From contig JACONQ010000006.1 of assembly GCA_014281115.1 (NCBI GenBank), positions 434,001-498,000 on the forward strand: DNA of 64,000 nucleotides. Direction: 5' to 3'. Source of the DNA: Laburnicola sp. R22_1 (lineage: Eukaryota; Ascomycota; Dothideomycetes; Pleosporales; Didymosphaeriaceae). The first letter of the stretch is position 1; each line of letters opens with the position of its first letter. Below, piece by piece: positions 34,980 to 46,950 of this stretch. Below the pieces are notes generated by a model. The model did not search any database and was not told where the DNA came from. It saw nothing but the letters and a program-made list of their open reading frames with translations. The position numbers were made by a program, and so were the translations under genes.

Positions 34980-36780
34980 CTTTTAGGCTATTAGTTTTAT
35001 AAAAATAATAAGCTTAACTAATAAGAGCATGTATACACCTACTAAAGGGTCTCTACCCCTTATAGAAAGCTTCTTATAAAAATTTAAAGAGAAAGTACTA
35101 ATACTACTTAAGCTAGCTAAAGACGCTAATACCCTTATAACGCAAATAGTAATAGTCCTATAGTCTTTTACTAATAAAACTACTTAGTAGAATCTAGTAT
35201 AGAGCCTTATTATAGAATCTAACCTATTCTTAGGCAAGGAGCTATACTTTATAAGAGATAATATAACCTAGTTCCTTTAAGACTATAAAGAATACGTAAA
35301 CTACTACTAGTACTTTAAGAAAAATAAGGTTATTAGAGTTAAGGAATATTATAGCTAAGAGATCTAGATTGTACTTAACTTCTTAATACTAGAATACTTT
35401 AAGGTAGAAGAAGAAAGGGTATAGTAAAAGCTATAGGTAGCTATACGCAGGCGTTAGTAGAGTTAAGATTAAGCCTAAACTAAAAAAATAAAAAAGTATT
35501 AAGGGTATAGCTAGTATAATATTAAGTAATAATAAACCTTAATATCTATAATTTTCTAGACTAGTTTGCAATTAGGTTTAGAAAATATTTAAGGGTAGGC
35601 ATAGTTATAGAAAGCTAGAAAGGTATACTTCTTATCTAAGGCCTAAGTAAGTAGCTAGTAGGCAATATCCTAATAATAAATAACTAGTTAATAGAAAGAC
35701 CTATAGAGCTTAACTTTAATATAATAAAGAGATAGCTTTTGAGTAGGGCTTAAATTTAGTTAAAAAACATATACTAGATCTAATATATTAAATCTAAGCA
35801 CTAATACTATCTTAAACTATTAAGCTATAAGTACTACTAATACTATAGAGTGTTTTAGACTTAACATAAACTTTTAATAAGTAAGACTATAAGAAGCTCT
35901 AGGCGCGTAAGTAACTTTAGACTTAACTATTTCTTAATACAAAGTACACAAGCTAACTAAAAGGCTTAAGGCTATAAGGCTTTAGAATATTCTAATTTAG
36001 AACTAGAACCTTTAAGAGATCGAGATTCTATTAGACCTAGCTATTTACTAGAAAATTACTATAAGGGTAAAGTAGACTCTAAAGTAGATAGTACTATAAC
36101 AGTCCTAGTACTACGCACTAACCTAGTCTTAGGCCTACTTAGTAGTGCTAATACAAGTTAATATATATACAACTATACTAGTAATAGACCTAATATAGTA
36201 AGGATATAACTATTTTAAACAATACTTTAAATATAAAAAGGACTATATTATTGCAAATAGGAAATATAAGAAGAGAAATTTACTTAAGAATAATAAATAG
36301 GTATACTATAACACAGAATTATAAAGAGTCTAGTAGGGCTAACTAAATAATAATTAGGGCGAAATCTAATATATGAGCACTAGGGACAAGCAGAACTAAA
36401 TACTAATCTACCTAGTATAGAATAAGTAGCAAATAGACAGATTAATAGAGAAGGCCCTATAGATATCTTAGAGTTAGAAAGCTATAATAATAGTAATAAC
36501 TTACTAGGTAGAATTAGTTATAAAAGCTAATAGCAGCTAGTTTACATTTAATAAGATAATAGCACCTAGTCTTCTCTCTAAAAAGAAATTTAAAGTAGCT
36601 TAAAGGAAGTAAGCTATTTTAGATAAAAACACACTAGTAATAATTTAATTCCTAAATCTACTATGTAAACTATAAGTTGTAAGCTTAAACACCCTAATAA
36701 CCTAACTAAGTCTTAAAGAATTACTAAAGGTAGAAATAATTACAAATATTAAAGTTTTTAAATAAGGCATCCCTATAGCG
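34980..36780 (+). pseudogene. Probable gag-like internal region of gypsy element L (heavily decayed)
   Basis: Partly readable plus-strand frames with helical, charged stretches (e.g. KFKEKVLILLKLAKDANTL near 35080, and FKKNKVIRVKEYYS near 35320). Their position between the 5' LTR and pol suggests gag, but no zinc knuckle or capsid motif was identified. Stops are frequent. Confidence 0.35.
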
Positions 36781-36790
36781 TATAAGAGAA

Positions 36791-36999
36791 AGAATAATAA
36801 TAAGAAGAATAGAAGAAGAATAGAAGAAGAATAGAAGAAGAATAGAAGAAGAATAGAAGAAGAATAGAAGAAGAATAGAAGAAGAATAGAAGAAGAATAG
36901 AAGAAGAATAGAAGAAGAATAGAAGAAGAATAGAAGAAGAATAGAAGAAGAATAGAAGAAGAATAGAAGAAGAATAGAAGAAGAATAGAAGAAGAATAA
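36791..36999. repeat. 11-bp minisatellite (AATAGAAGAAG)n
   Basis: About 18 units of AATAGAAGAAG, almost perfect. Because 11 is not a multiple of 3, every frame cycles through an 11-residue pattern and stays open by chance on the minus strand; those frames are not genes. Confidence 0.95.
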
Positions 37000-38373
37000 A
37001 GCAAGTATCTTTCTTAGAATAAGATTTCTTAATAGAAGGCATAGAAAATATAGAGATATGTAGGCCTAATAATATCATAGGTTTAAACCTAAAAAAGAAT
37101 ATTTTAGTGGCTAAAAAGAAAATAAAACTAGTTAATATCCTGGTAGGCAGTTTTAAAGATATGCTATCCTAAGTAATAAATGCTAGGGTTAGCCTAATAG
37201 TTTAAGAAGTACTTAGTATTATACTAGAAGTTAAAAAGGCAATATTTAAGGATGCTTTTAATAAAAAGGGACCTACACTAGCTATAAACACTAGCTGCTA
37301 CTATAAAGGAAGTAACTAATAAAAACTTAAACGCTAGACACGCTAACTATGCACCTATCTTTAGAATTTAAGTCCTTAATTAGATATTAGTTAAGCTTAA
37401 GAATAAAGTAGTTACTTACTATAGGCCTTATAAACTAAAGTTATCTTAAGCACTACTATAGATAAACTAAGCAGCTAGTATAGGCATATTAATTACAAAG
37501 TTATAGTTTAGCAAAGCAAAACTAACTATAACTACTACTAATAGAAAAATCTTAAGAGAGAATTAGGGTTAAATATATAAAAAAGATTATCCCTAAGTAA
37601 TATACTAAATTAATAAGTATTAAATAAGTACCTTGCTTAATACTAGTATGAAATTAAATACTATCTACCTTAGCACTGCCAAAGCTATAGGCCTCTAGAT
37701 TATATCTATGCTACCTTAATTATAAAGTATAAAACTAATAACTATAAATAGTAATTATAAGAATTTCTAAGGTGTTGTGTTCTAAGCTCTAATTAGAGTA
37801 GACTAGGTTATTATTATAACAACACTATTTATTATTAGGTCCTTATCTAGTACTATTATTCTAGAAAACCTATTGTTAGCAAATGTAAAGGCAGAATTCT
37901 CCTATAAGAATAATAGCAAGACCTACTATAAGCTATAGGATAATAAGAAGCTCTACTCTATACAATTTATAGCTACTTACGCTAACCTATTTAACCTAAA
38001 AGGTATAATTATTACTAAGGTAATAGAAAACTTTAAGAGAATATAATAGCTAGGGCCAATATTTCTAAGCACCTAGAATATCTAAAACTTAGCGCTAGTA
38101 TAGTCTTAGAGTAGTGGCTTTGCTATAGGTTAATATTAATAATAAATAAGGCTACTATTAAGCTTAAGTAGGAATTAGGGCTAAAGGCCTAAAAGTAGGC
38201 ACTAAATTAGATAGTGCTAACTTGTAAGGAGAAAATTGCAAATAGAAATAAATGGCTTATATAGAACGCTAATAAGGACTAGTTAGTAATAGATCTAAAT
38301 AAGAATTTTATTTACTATGCTAATTAAGGTATAATTAGAAGACATATAGATAGTAGCATTATTATTTAGGATA

Positions 38374-40246
38374 ACGTACTCCACAACCGAGCGACTCACC
38401 CAACCGAGCGACTCACTTTTGCCAAGACCCCACCAAAACATGTACTATTCACGACAGTACAGAGTCAATACGAACTATTATCAATAGTCTAAATAGGCCA
38501 ATCTATTCAGAATCTACTTCTGCAGGTTATTTACACGTTGTTCTATTGTGCCTAGGCTCGCCGCAGCGTCCACAGCGCTGTTGAGTTGGCTCGCCTCTAT
38601 CAACGCGCGCCCTCTTCTTTGCCTTCTTGCCATCACTGCGCGCCGCAAAGTCCTTTAGAGTAGCCAGCTGCTGGCCCTCTTTAGCTGTAAGAGCTCCTTC
38701 TTGCTGCAATCGCTTTCTTTTGTGCGATTTACGTCGCGTGGCGGCCTTATTAGCAGCTTGAAGTTCGGCGTTGCGTTTGGTCATCAACACTAAAGAATGC
38801 CCCATTAGCTCGGCGCCTTTGACGAGCTTTTCCACCGCCTCAACTATATAAGTTGGGGAACTATCCACATACCTTTGAATCCTCTGCTTAACCAGCATTG
38901 ATTGTGACCTAAGTTCTGTACTATTTCGCGGAGTTTGCGACTCCTATGTACTATCGCGAATAGTACATTCTGGAGGCGTACGCAGGCGGACGTCAAGCTG
39001 CGATAGTACAGCCTCTGGGTCGTGGGGCACTAGGCCAGCACCTCGAAAGCCTCCTTTGATATTACTTTCAGTAATTGAAGCCTTAAAAGCAGCAATAAAG
39101 CAAGGTAGGAACTCGATTTTGGTGATGTGCGTGATGTGGTTGCGCATCAGATTCTCGGCTTGGCGCCCATACGCCTTCTTTAACGGCGCAAAACAACCCA
39201 CGTTAAGTGGCTGCAAGAGGTGCGACGAATGTGGAGGCATACAGAGAGTAATAATATTACTCTTTTTGCAGTAATCCTGGAATTCGAGCGAGTTGTGACT
39301 TTCGTGGCCATTAATAATGAGCAAACGTGCTCCACTAATAGTACGCCTCTTTGTATGCTTATTAAAGTGCTTCAGCCATTGCAGACTAAGCTTATTTGTC
39401 GTCTAGCCGTTCTCAGAGACTGCAATAACCCAATCATGAGGTAGATCCTTCTCCTTATACCAGGCGGAGAGGTGGTGCTTGCCCCCGAAGATAATGAAGG
39501 GTGGGATCCACCACCCTATTGCGTTGATGCCTTGGATGACTGTTGTCCACTCCCTATTGCCCTGCTGCACCTGCTTTGGCTGTCCTCGACGCTCAGAGCC
39601 TGTGACTACCGCTCTAGTTGATATTATGCCTATCATAAAGCCAGACTCGTCGAAATTGTAGGTGTCCTTATCTAGGATACTATACTTAGCCTTTATGTTC
39701 TCTATAAGCCGGAACCAGCCTCGTATTACCTTAGGATCCTCCTGGAGGGCTCTTTTATAGTCGTACTTTCGATTAAACTTGACTTTAAGCTCTGGCTGGC
39801 GCTTAACAAAGTTTGGAGCCCAGTTATGGCCTATAGGGTCGCGATGCCGCTCAGCTAGCAAAGAATTGGCCATATCCTCTACAGCAGCAAGCTGTGGCGG
39901 GAATTCTTGCAAGTCTAGGTCGAGTACATGCTGTATAATCGCCTTCTCCTCTCTTACAGTGAGCTTTATTGTGTTGGGTGGGCAGTCGCGTTGGAAGGCG
40001 ATTCTAGCGCGTCGTCGGCTGAGGGTCTTTTGAGGGATGTTATAGATAGCGGCAGCGCGTCTTTGCGAAAGTGACGCGTCTTGTTCGATAGCCTGGATCG
40101 CAAGCTGTATACGAGCTTTGTTTGACGCTAGTAGTTCGTTGTGTTGTTGAGGCATCGCGTTGTACTATTGATGGTAGCACGTTTTGGTGGGGTCTTGGCA
40201 AAAGTGAGTCGCTCGGTTGGGTGAGTCGCTCGGTTGTGGAGTACGT
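38374..40246 (-). mobile_element. Pogo-type transposon E, 1873 bp, youngest copy in the AT-rich tracts
   Basis: Inverted ends ACGTACTCCACAACCGAGCG at 38374 and complement at 40246, TA at 38372-38373 and 40247-40248. AACCGAGCGACTCAC is present twice with a 17-bp period in each end. It has the same length and layout as C and D, but different terminal motifs. It is inserted in the gypsy element L upstream of reverse transcriptase. Its GC content is far above that of its surroundings. Confidence 0.95.
38527..40155 (-). pseudogene. Pogo-type DDE transposase with C-terminal zinc knuckle (element E), two amber codons
   Basis: A single frame of 543 codons from ATG at 40155 to a stop at 38527. It is interrupted only by TAG at 39403-39405 and 38944-38946. 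Element D has Trp (TGG) at both places, so each is one G-to-A change, consistent with RIP on the opposite strand. Order: psq/CENP-B-like DNA-binding region (residues about 1-140, with LSQRRAAAIYNIPQKTLSRR), first Asp in YNFDESGFMIGI (about 170), the IIFGGKHHLSAWY segment, second Asp region LLIINGHESHNS (about 278), HSSHLLQPLNVGCF (about 302), then a charged helical tail and a CX2CX4HX4C zinc knuckle (CGRCGEPRHNRTTC) at the C-terminus. Without readthrough only the first 250 residues are made, which lack the last two catalytic residues, so it is probably inactive. Confidence 0.93.
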
Positions 40247-40248
40247 TA

Positions 40249-41204
40249 ACTAAGAACTTCTAGTTATTAATTTACTAGGCTGCAATAAAGAAGTTAATAA
40301 GATTTTTTAGGCTCTAGCTATATAGATAGAGTCTAAAAAGGCAATAAGGGTTAAGAGCAACACATTCTAGATATAATAGATAAAAATAATTAATATAACT
40401 AGAATAGCTTTTAAAGTAAACACTATATATAAGACTAAGAATAAGAAGGTTAACCCTATATATAACTTAGGCGTTAAGCCTTAAGATATTAAGGGCTAGT
40501 TAGACTAGAAGTAGAAGGCTATAAAAAAGCGAAAGAGAACTAATACTAGGCCTTAGCTATTTAATAAATATCTCCTTAACTAGTAGGCAGAATTTCTAAG
40601 AGGCAATCAGTTAACACTAGAATAGATTACTAAAATAAAGATTAGTCTGGATTTCTTACCTTAGAAAAGAGATATATTACTAGAAGTCCTATATTAAAGA
40701 GAACTAGCCCTATTTTTTACATTTACTAAGTTAGGGCAAGTGTATTCTAATATAGCTCTACTAGTTAAGATCTATACTATTAACTATATTGCTTAGAAGA
40801 AATTGCACTTTTTAGTTTCTTAGAAACATAGAAATATAGTTATTAATATAGTGCAATAGAGACTTAATTAGGGCGTGCTAGAGTATAGTAGAAGTCTATA
40901 TCGCAACCTATAGTTTTTAGTTAAAACTAAGGATAGAGAATACTAACTAATTAATAACGTCTAACGTATTAATAGTGTTATAGTTTAAGATAGCAATTTT
41001 CTCCTAAACTCTAATAAGTTCTTAGAAGAGTTTGCTAGTTATTTTATAATATCCCTTATTAACTTCTTTTCTAGATATAACTAAGTAACCCTTTATAAAC
41101 TTTCCTGCGCTATAACTATATTCTATATACCTTTAGGACTTGTCTAGTAGTATATATTGCCCATAGAAATAACTAATTCTGAGGCCAAATTTATATAAAT
41201 TATT
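40249..41204 (+). pseudogene. Ty3/gypsy reverse transcriptase relic of element L
   Basis: The plus-strand frame from about 40600 carries the known fungal gypsy order: NQLTLE-ITKIKI, LGQVYSNIALLVKIYTI, GVLEYSRSLYRN-LQFLVKTK (family: GVLEYCHGPYRNPWFLVKKK), DREYQLINNVQRINSVIV, then FLEEFASYFIISLINFFSRY, QVTLYKLS and LGLVQ-YILPIEITNSEAKF (family: LPMGATNSEAEF). The catalytic YxDD box and RNase H are missing: at 41205 the frame runs into repeat N, and integrase begins only about 130 bp later. RIP-type substitutions are everywhere. Confidence 0.85.
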
Positions 41205-41300
41205 ATTAAAAATCTTCGTCGTGTGGAGATTCTAACCAAGGTCGAGTCCGCACCATACACAGAGAGGAGTAAAATAGGAGGCACTATAACCAAGTACCTA
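41205..41300 (-). mobile_element. Dispersed repeat N, copy 2, inside gypsy pol
   Basis: AATCTTCGTCGTGTGGAGAT...CTAACCAAGGTCGAGTCCGC...TAGGAGGCACT, the least mutated copy of repeat N. It lies exactly at the junction where the gypsy YxDD/RNase H region is missing. A clear target duplication could not be found, so insertion was accompanied or followed by a deletion. Confidence 0.7.
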
Positions 41301-41329
41301 TAATAACTCTATAAGGAATTAGGCTATTA

Positions 41330-42420
41330 ATAATAAGAAGGCACCTAGAGAAAAACTATAGTATATTACTACTAGCTAAATCTATATTAGAATATTAAGG
41401 AATATATTAAGACTTGCGCTAAATATTAGATATATTTTACTAAAAGGGTAGTAGAAAAGCTACACCCTATATAGAGAATAGATATAATTTAAAAATAGAT
41501 TATAGTATATATAGTGTATGTACCTAGAAGTAAAGAAGAGAAGAAATTTATAGTTATTGCTAGGAATTATACCTCTAGATAGCCTAAAGTAAAAGCACTT
41601 ACTAATACTAACTTAGCTGCAGTTACCTAGTTCTTAGAAGAATCTATCTTTAGTAGGTAGAGTATTCCTTTTCGTATATTAGTAGATAAAAGACTAGAGA
41701 ATAGAGGTCTAGTAAAGAACTTAGCTAAATAGTTTAGTATCTAATAAGTAGTATCTAGTGCTTATTACCTATAAGGGCAAGGTCTAGTAGAAAGAGACCA
41801 CTAAGAGCTTATTAGCGCACTATAGAAGATAAAGAGCAACTAGGTTTAGAACCTACCTAAAGCTCTATAGGCTAATTAGATTATAGTAAAGTAGTCTATA
41901 GACAAAACACTAGCCTTTCCAATCTATAAAAGAGAATATATTCTTTCTATTAAACTTTATATCCTAATATAGCAGACACTTCCATAGAAATAGGTTTATA
42001 CTACTAAAGAACTCCTAGCTATTAGAGTAGAGTAGTTTAAAAAGCATAACTATTGCCTCTAAGAAGCTATTAACTAAACTATCTAACTACGCAAATAAGG
42101 AAAGGAATAGTTTAATAACTAGGGTACTCTTAGAATAAAGCTATTATAATAAGACAATCTAGTGTTAGTATATAATACTTTTTAGGCCAGCAATATAAGT
42201 CGCAAAGTTAAGCTTACTAGAAGGTACTAAGGCCCCTTTAGAATTAGGGCTATGCCACTATATAGTATAAGATAGTATATACTTAAGAAGCTTAATAGAA
42301 CACTCTTTTATAATAGAACACTCTTTTATAATAGAACACTAGATAATTATATTATTTAATTCTATCTATACACAATAATAGACCTTAAGATAATACTAGA
42401 ATCTAACGTTATAGACACTA
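41330..42420 (+). pseudogene. Ty3/gypsy integrase relic of element L
   Basis: Plus-strand frame: NIKEYIKTCAKYQ (zinc-binding HHCC end), VVEKLHPI, IVYIVYVPRSKEEKKFIVIA-RNYTS (integrase core start; family has IDVVYMP...GYIVLARDDFSGW), VVSSAYY-L-GQGLVERDHQELISAL near 41750-41820 (family: AYHPQGQGLVERGHQ), then DNLVLVYNTF, SRKVKLTRRYQGPFRIRAM (the tail fold) near 42160-42260, and ends soon after. A 20-bp direct duplication (ATAGAACACTCTTTTATAAT) lies at about 42289-42330. Non-functional. Confidence 0.85.
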
Positions 42421-42599
42421 ATAACCTTTTAAAAGAAATTACTAATCTCTTAAAGAAAGTTAATTTTATAGACTTTAATAAAGTTATATAAAGACCTAAG
42501 CCTAAATATCCTATATTTGCGTATAGATTATAAAGGCTAGTAAAATATATATAGAATATCCCTATAAAGATAAAGTAAGTAGGAATTTTGCTACTACTA

Positions 42600-45500
42600 G
42601 CAAACTTTAACTTCTTAGACTTCGCATATTAAAAGGAGTAAACTAGCTAGAATAGCGGCGTATTATAAGCTAAGGAACAGCTTAATTCTTAAAGAGAAAA
42701 GAAAGTAGTTAAAAAAGAAAAAGTTAAAGAAGAAGATAGAATAATAGTATTAGTACTAAGTTAAATTAAAGTCTAGTATATATATATATAAATACTAGAA
42801 TAGGATTGTAAGCTATAGACCCTAATAGTAGAGCCTAACTAATAATTAGACAACTAGAAAATTAAACGCTAAAAACTACTATACTAACCTTTATAAGAAC
42901 CTAAACTTCTACAACTACTATAGCCTAAGCTATAATTAGGGTTTAGATTATAACTCTAATAGAAGCAAGACTAGACTAGCACATAGGTATACGTTAGGTT
43001 GGAGTTAAGTTCTCTTATATAAGACCCTAACCCTAACCTAACCTCTACTTATAGATTTTGCGCTAGTAATAGATATAGGTTAGATTAGGATTATATAAGC
43101 TATAGGTTAGATTAGGGTTATATTGACTAGATTATATTAGGTCTAACTAATTATATTTTTATTAGCTATATGCAATTTTTATAGTAAATTACTATAAAAA
43201 TACTCTTATTATTATAGTAGCAATTATTACGTTTACTTATTATAGTAAAAGTATAGCTTTAGTGTTAAACATATATATTAAACCTAACTAAGCGCCTAGC
43301 TATTCTAAACCTAACTAAGCGTCTTACTATTTATCTAGTATCTATATAGTTTTTATAATATCTATCTACTAGCTATATATTCTTAGCCTATATAGTAACC
43401 TATTTTGTATACATAGTGTTAATATTAGTATTTAGAAGTATTAGTATTTATTTTATAGTAGGAGTAGAGCAGTATAAAAATACCTTTAAATATTCTAATT
43501 AGAAAAGCCTCTATTACCTCTTAGAGAGCAGCTAGCGTAATAGACTAGAAGCGTAGATCTTTCTTATTATTATCTTACGCTATTTTCTTAATAAGACAGC
43601 AAAATAGTATTTTTCTAATAAGAGGCTTAATACTCTTTTAGTACTTTTAATTTTCCTAAGCGTAATAGCTATATATTATTAGAATATATATATAATAAAT
43701 AGCTATAATAATAATATACTACCTAGCTTCTAGTAGTGCTTTCTCTGTAGCGCAATAGGTAGTAATTTGCAAGGCGCCTTTCGCGCAGTCTTAGTAGCTA
43801 GCAGCTTCTTCTTTTTTACTTAAAATCTACTAGTAACTAGTTTAGAGTATTTAGCTAGTCTAGTGCATACTATTATCTTAGAAATTAAGGTTATATAGTA
43901 GTTAAGGCTATAGAGTATTAAAAAAGTAGCTAGGAGAATAGTAAAGTAAAGTAGCTAAGTAGGTGGCAAGGTAAGTAAAGAAAACACACTAGTGTTATTA
44001 GCGCCTTACTTATACGCATAGGCCCCTATAGCTACTTTTTATAATAATAATAATATTTTTATTATTCCTATAATACTAACTATAGTTATTATATACTATT
44101 ATTATACCCTATACTATAGCGTCTATTAAAAAAAGTCTTCTAACGTCCTAAAGGGCCTCTTAAGCAGCGGCCTATAAATACTAGCAAATTTTAAGCGCAA
44201 TAAGTAGGAGGGTCTTATTAAGGTACCTAATCATTACAGTCTTTTATTATACTATATACTAATATAGACAAGACTTTATATCTAAAAATAAAGAGGTTAG
44301 CACTATTCTTTTATATTATAAATAAGATAGCTTTTAAAAAGATTATCCTACTAACTATAAAGTGCTATTTAAAGATACACTTAGTAATAGCCCCTATACT
44401 ATTATATAAAGGTCTTGTAATATACTTTATAGTAAAAACGAAATGGCACTAGACTTTATTAAATTAGCTAATTAAGCTACATAATATTTGCTTACAAAGA
44501 AGCTTTATAATAATAAAGACTAGTAATTACTTTTTAAAGCGCAAAAGTATTAACAGCTTGCATAAAAAGAATAAAAGCTTGTATAGTCCTACTTTAAAAA
44601 TTAAAAGAGTAGTATATTATTATATTCTATTATTATATATTAGTTAATTAATAAGAAGTAGGTAACTAGTTAGAGGCGAAACTAATAGCTATATATAAGA
44701 AGAAGGATAAAATTAAGAATAAAGTTAATCTAAAGGCCTACTAAGCAGCCCTAGCTAAGTATAGAATTACTATTAGTAAAAGAAAAGGCCCTTCTACACT
44801 ATAAAGTCGCGTAAGTAAATAAATATTTAGTTATAGTAGTATATATAAAAAGCTCTTACTCGATATATATAAGGCTGGCCTAAGAAAGATTAAGGCTAAT
44901 AGCTTTAAGAGTAAGGCTAATAAGAAAGAATAAAAGAACTTCTACAATAGCATAGGTAATATAGGTCTAACTACGAAGAAACTAGTAATAGGTACTAATA
45001 AAAAATAGTTATAAGTTTATTATACTTGTTTATTACACACCTTTGCTAATAATTATTAGTTACTATAAGCCTAGTCCTCCTACTAACCTTATTAACTATA
45101 GTAAGAATAGTATATTTAATAGTAATAAGGTATATATTAAGGGAATAATAATAAAAAGTATAAACAGGAAATTAATGATAATAGAAAGGAGCTTAAAGCT
45201 TATTTCTAGAAGCTACTAGATAGGTACAACTCTAATATTATAAATAAGAATATAGACTTTAAGAGTTTCTTAGACTTTAGGGGCTTAGGTACTAAAGAGA
45301 GTTTAGATAATAAGGGGGGCTTAGGTACTAAGAGAGTTTTAGATAATAAGGGGATTTTAGATAATAAGGGGGGCTTAGGTGCTAAAGAGGTTTTAGATAA
45401 TAATTAGCGCATAGGATAAGATAAGCTAAAGTTATAGTTTTGCTATAACTAATTATTATAGCTAATAATTATATACTAGTTACTAAGGATGCCGCCTATA

Positions 45501-46600
45501 GTAGTATAGTAATAAGCTAATTACTACCTAAAACTAACTCTATAACAAAGGGCTATATACTAGTCTAGATTTAAAACTAACTTATTATTAGCACACTATA
45601 CACTACACGCTATTTCTAGCTAACCTTAATATTAGTTAAACACTACTATAGTTAATATTATAGAATTTAGTTTATTCTATCTTTTTCTTAACCTACTATT
45701 CTTTTAAATAACTATTTAACTAGTTATTATATCTTTTATTATACTAATATCCTTAAGTGCTATATTAAGTGCTATACCTATCTTAGGAATTAATATATAG
45801 CCCTATATTAATAAACTAGTTACCCTACTACTAGATACTCTTAGATATAAAATCCTAGCTCTAGAGGCTAATAGATTAGGAAGTAGGATAATATGTCTTA
45901 TCTAACGTCCCCCTTTAGACTTTTAAGAGTTACAGATAGACAATAAGATATTTACTATATAGGACGTATAATAGTCTAATACTTAATAGGCTAAAGATAA
46001 ACAAACCTATAACCTATACTAGAACTCTTATCTTTATATAGATATTATCTAAACTATATTCTAGAAGGGCGTAAAGTACCTCTCTAGTTATCTATATATA
46101 TTCTATCTTAACTATAGCTATATATTATAACACCTAAGCGTTAACTCTACTAGTACCTAGCTAATTAGTACTAAGCACCTTATTAACTATATAATGTCCT
46201 AAGCTTATACGCAGCAGAATAAGCCTATTTATAAAAGGACTTTTACTTCTTAGTATAAAAAAAAGTAAACAGCTATTTTATTTTCTATATACTCTCTATA
46301 GATATTTAAAACGAAACTTATATAAGTAGTAATTAATAATAACTAGTCCTTTTAAATAGTAAAGCAACTATTCTTTTAACGATTTCTCTATTTTCTTAGG
46401 CCTAATGCTGCAATAACTAGCTAATATAGGTTCTACTAGATATTTCTAAATAAATTTAATACTACTAAGGTAGCTATCCTTAGCAATATTAGTAGGGTAA
46501 CTAAACTCTCTATCTTGCTTAACGCGTAGTCTGCGGCTAATTACCTTAGCTTTCTAGCTATTAATAGTTACTATATTAATAATGCTTAGTAGCTTAAGAA
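42600..46600. other. AT-rich tract inside element L without a readable gene
   Basis: RIP-type sequence with stops in all frames. It contains CCCTAACCTAACC-type stretches at 43010-43150 and an imperfect tandem repeat at 45260-45405. Nothing else could be assigned. Confidence 0.55.
45260..45405. repeat. Imperfect tandem repeat with GGGGGGCTTAGGT and TTTTAGATAATAAGG words
   Basis: Three to four variable units combining CTTAGGTACTAAAGAGAGTT and TTAGATAATAAGGGG. Unit length varies because some units lack the first half. Confidence 0.75.
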
Positions 46601-46619
46601 GAAGCTACTTAACTTTATA

Positions 46620-46950
46620 CTAATATATAGCAGCTATACCCCTTCTAGGCAGAAGTATAAACTGTCTCCACTTATTTAGTTTTTAAGTAGCCCTACTACG
46701 TTTAATTACTATGTTTTTTTATTATAATACAGCGCCTATATAATATTATATAACGTATTATTACGTGTAAGCGCTAAGCCCTAGGACTAAAGCGCGTTAA
46801 AGTTTTTCTAACGTCTCCCCCTAGCTTCTAAGACAACTAACCCTATAATAATAACACTCTATCTACCTACCTACCCACTATGTTACTAGATAATTAACAC
46901 TTACCTTTTAACCTTTTACTATATTACTAGACAATTAACTACTTAGAACC
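46620..46950 (-). repeat. Dispersed repeat family R, copy 2 (recognisable core)
   Basis: Reverse complement of the segment at 19850-20150, sharing GGGCTTAGCGCTTACAC, AACTTTAACGCGCT and the AGTGGAG...TATACTTCTGCCTAG words. Weaker similarity extends to about 47600. The coding nature is unclear. Confidence 0.6.

Noticed and set aside
36702..37078. Two minus-strand frames of Phe/Tyr/Ser/Leu repeats
   Set aside because: Translation of the AATAGAAGAAG array.
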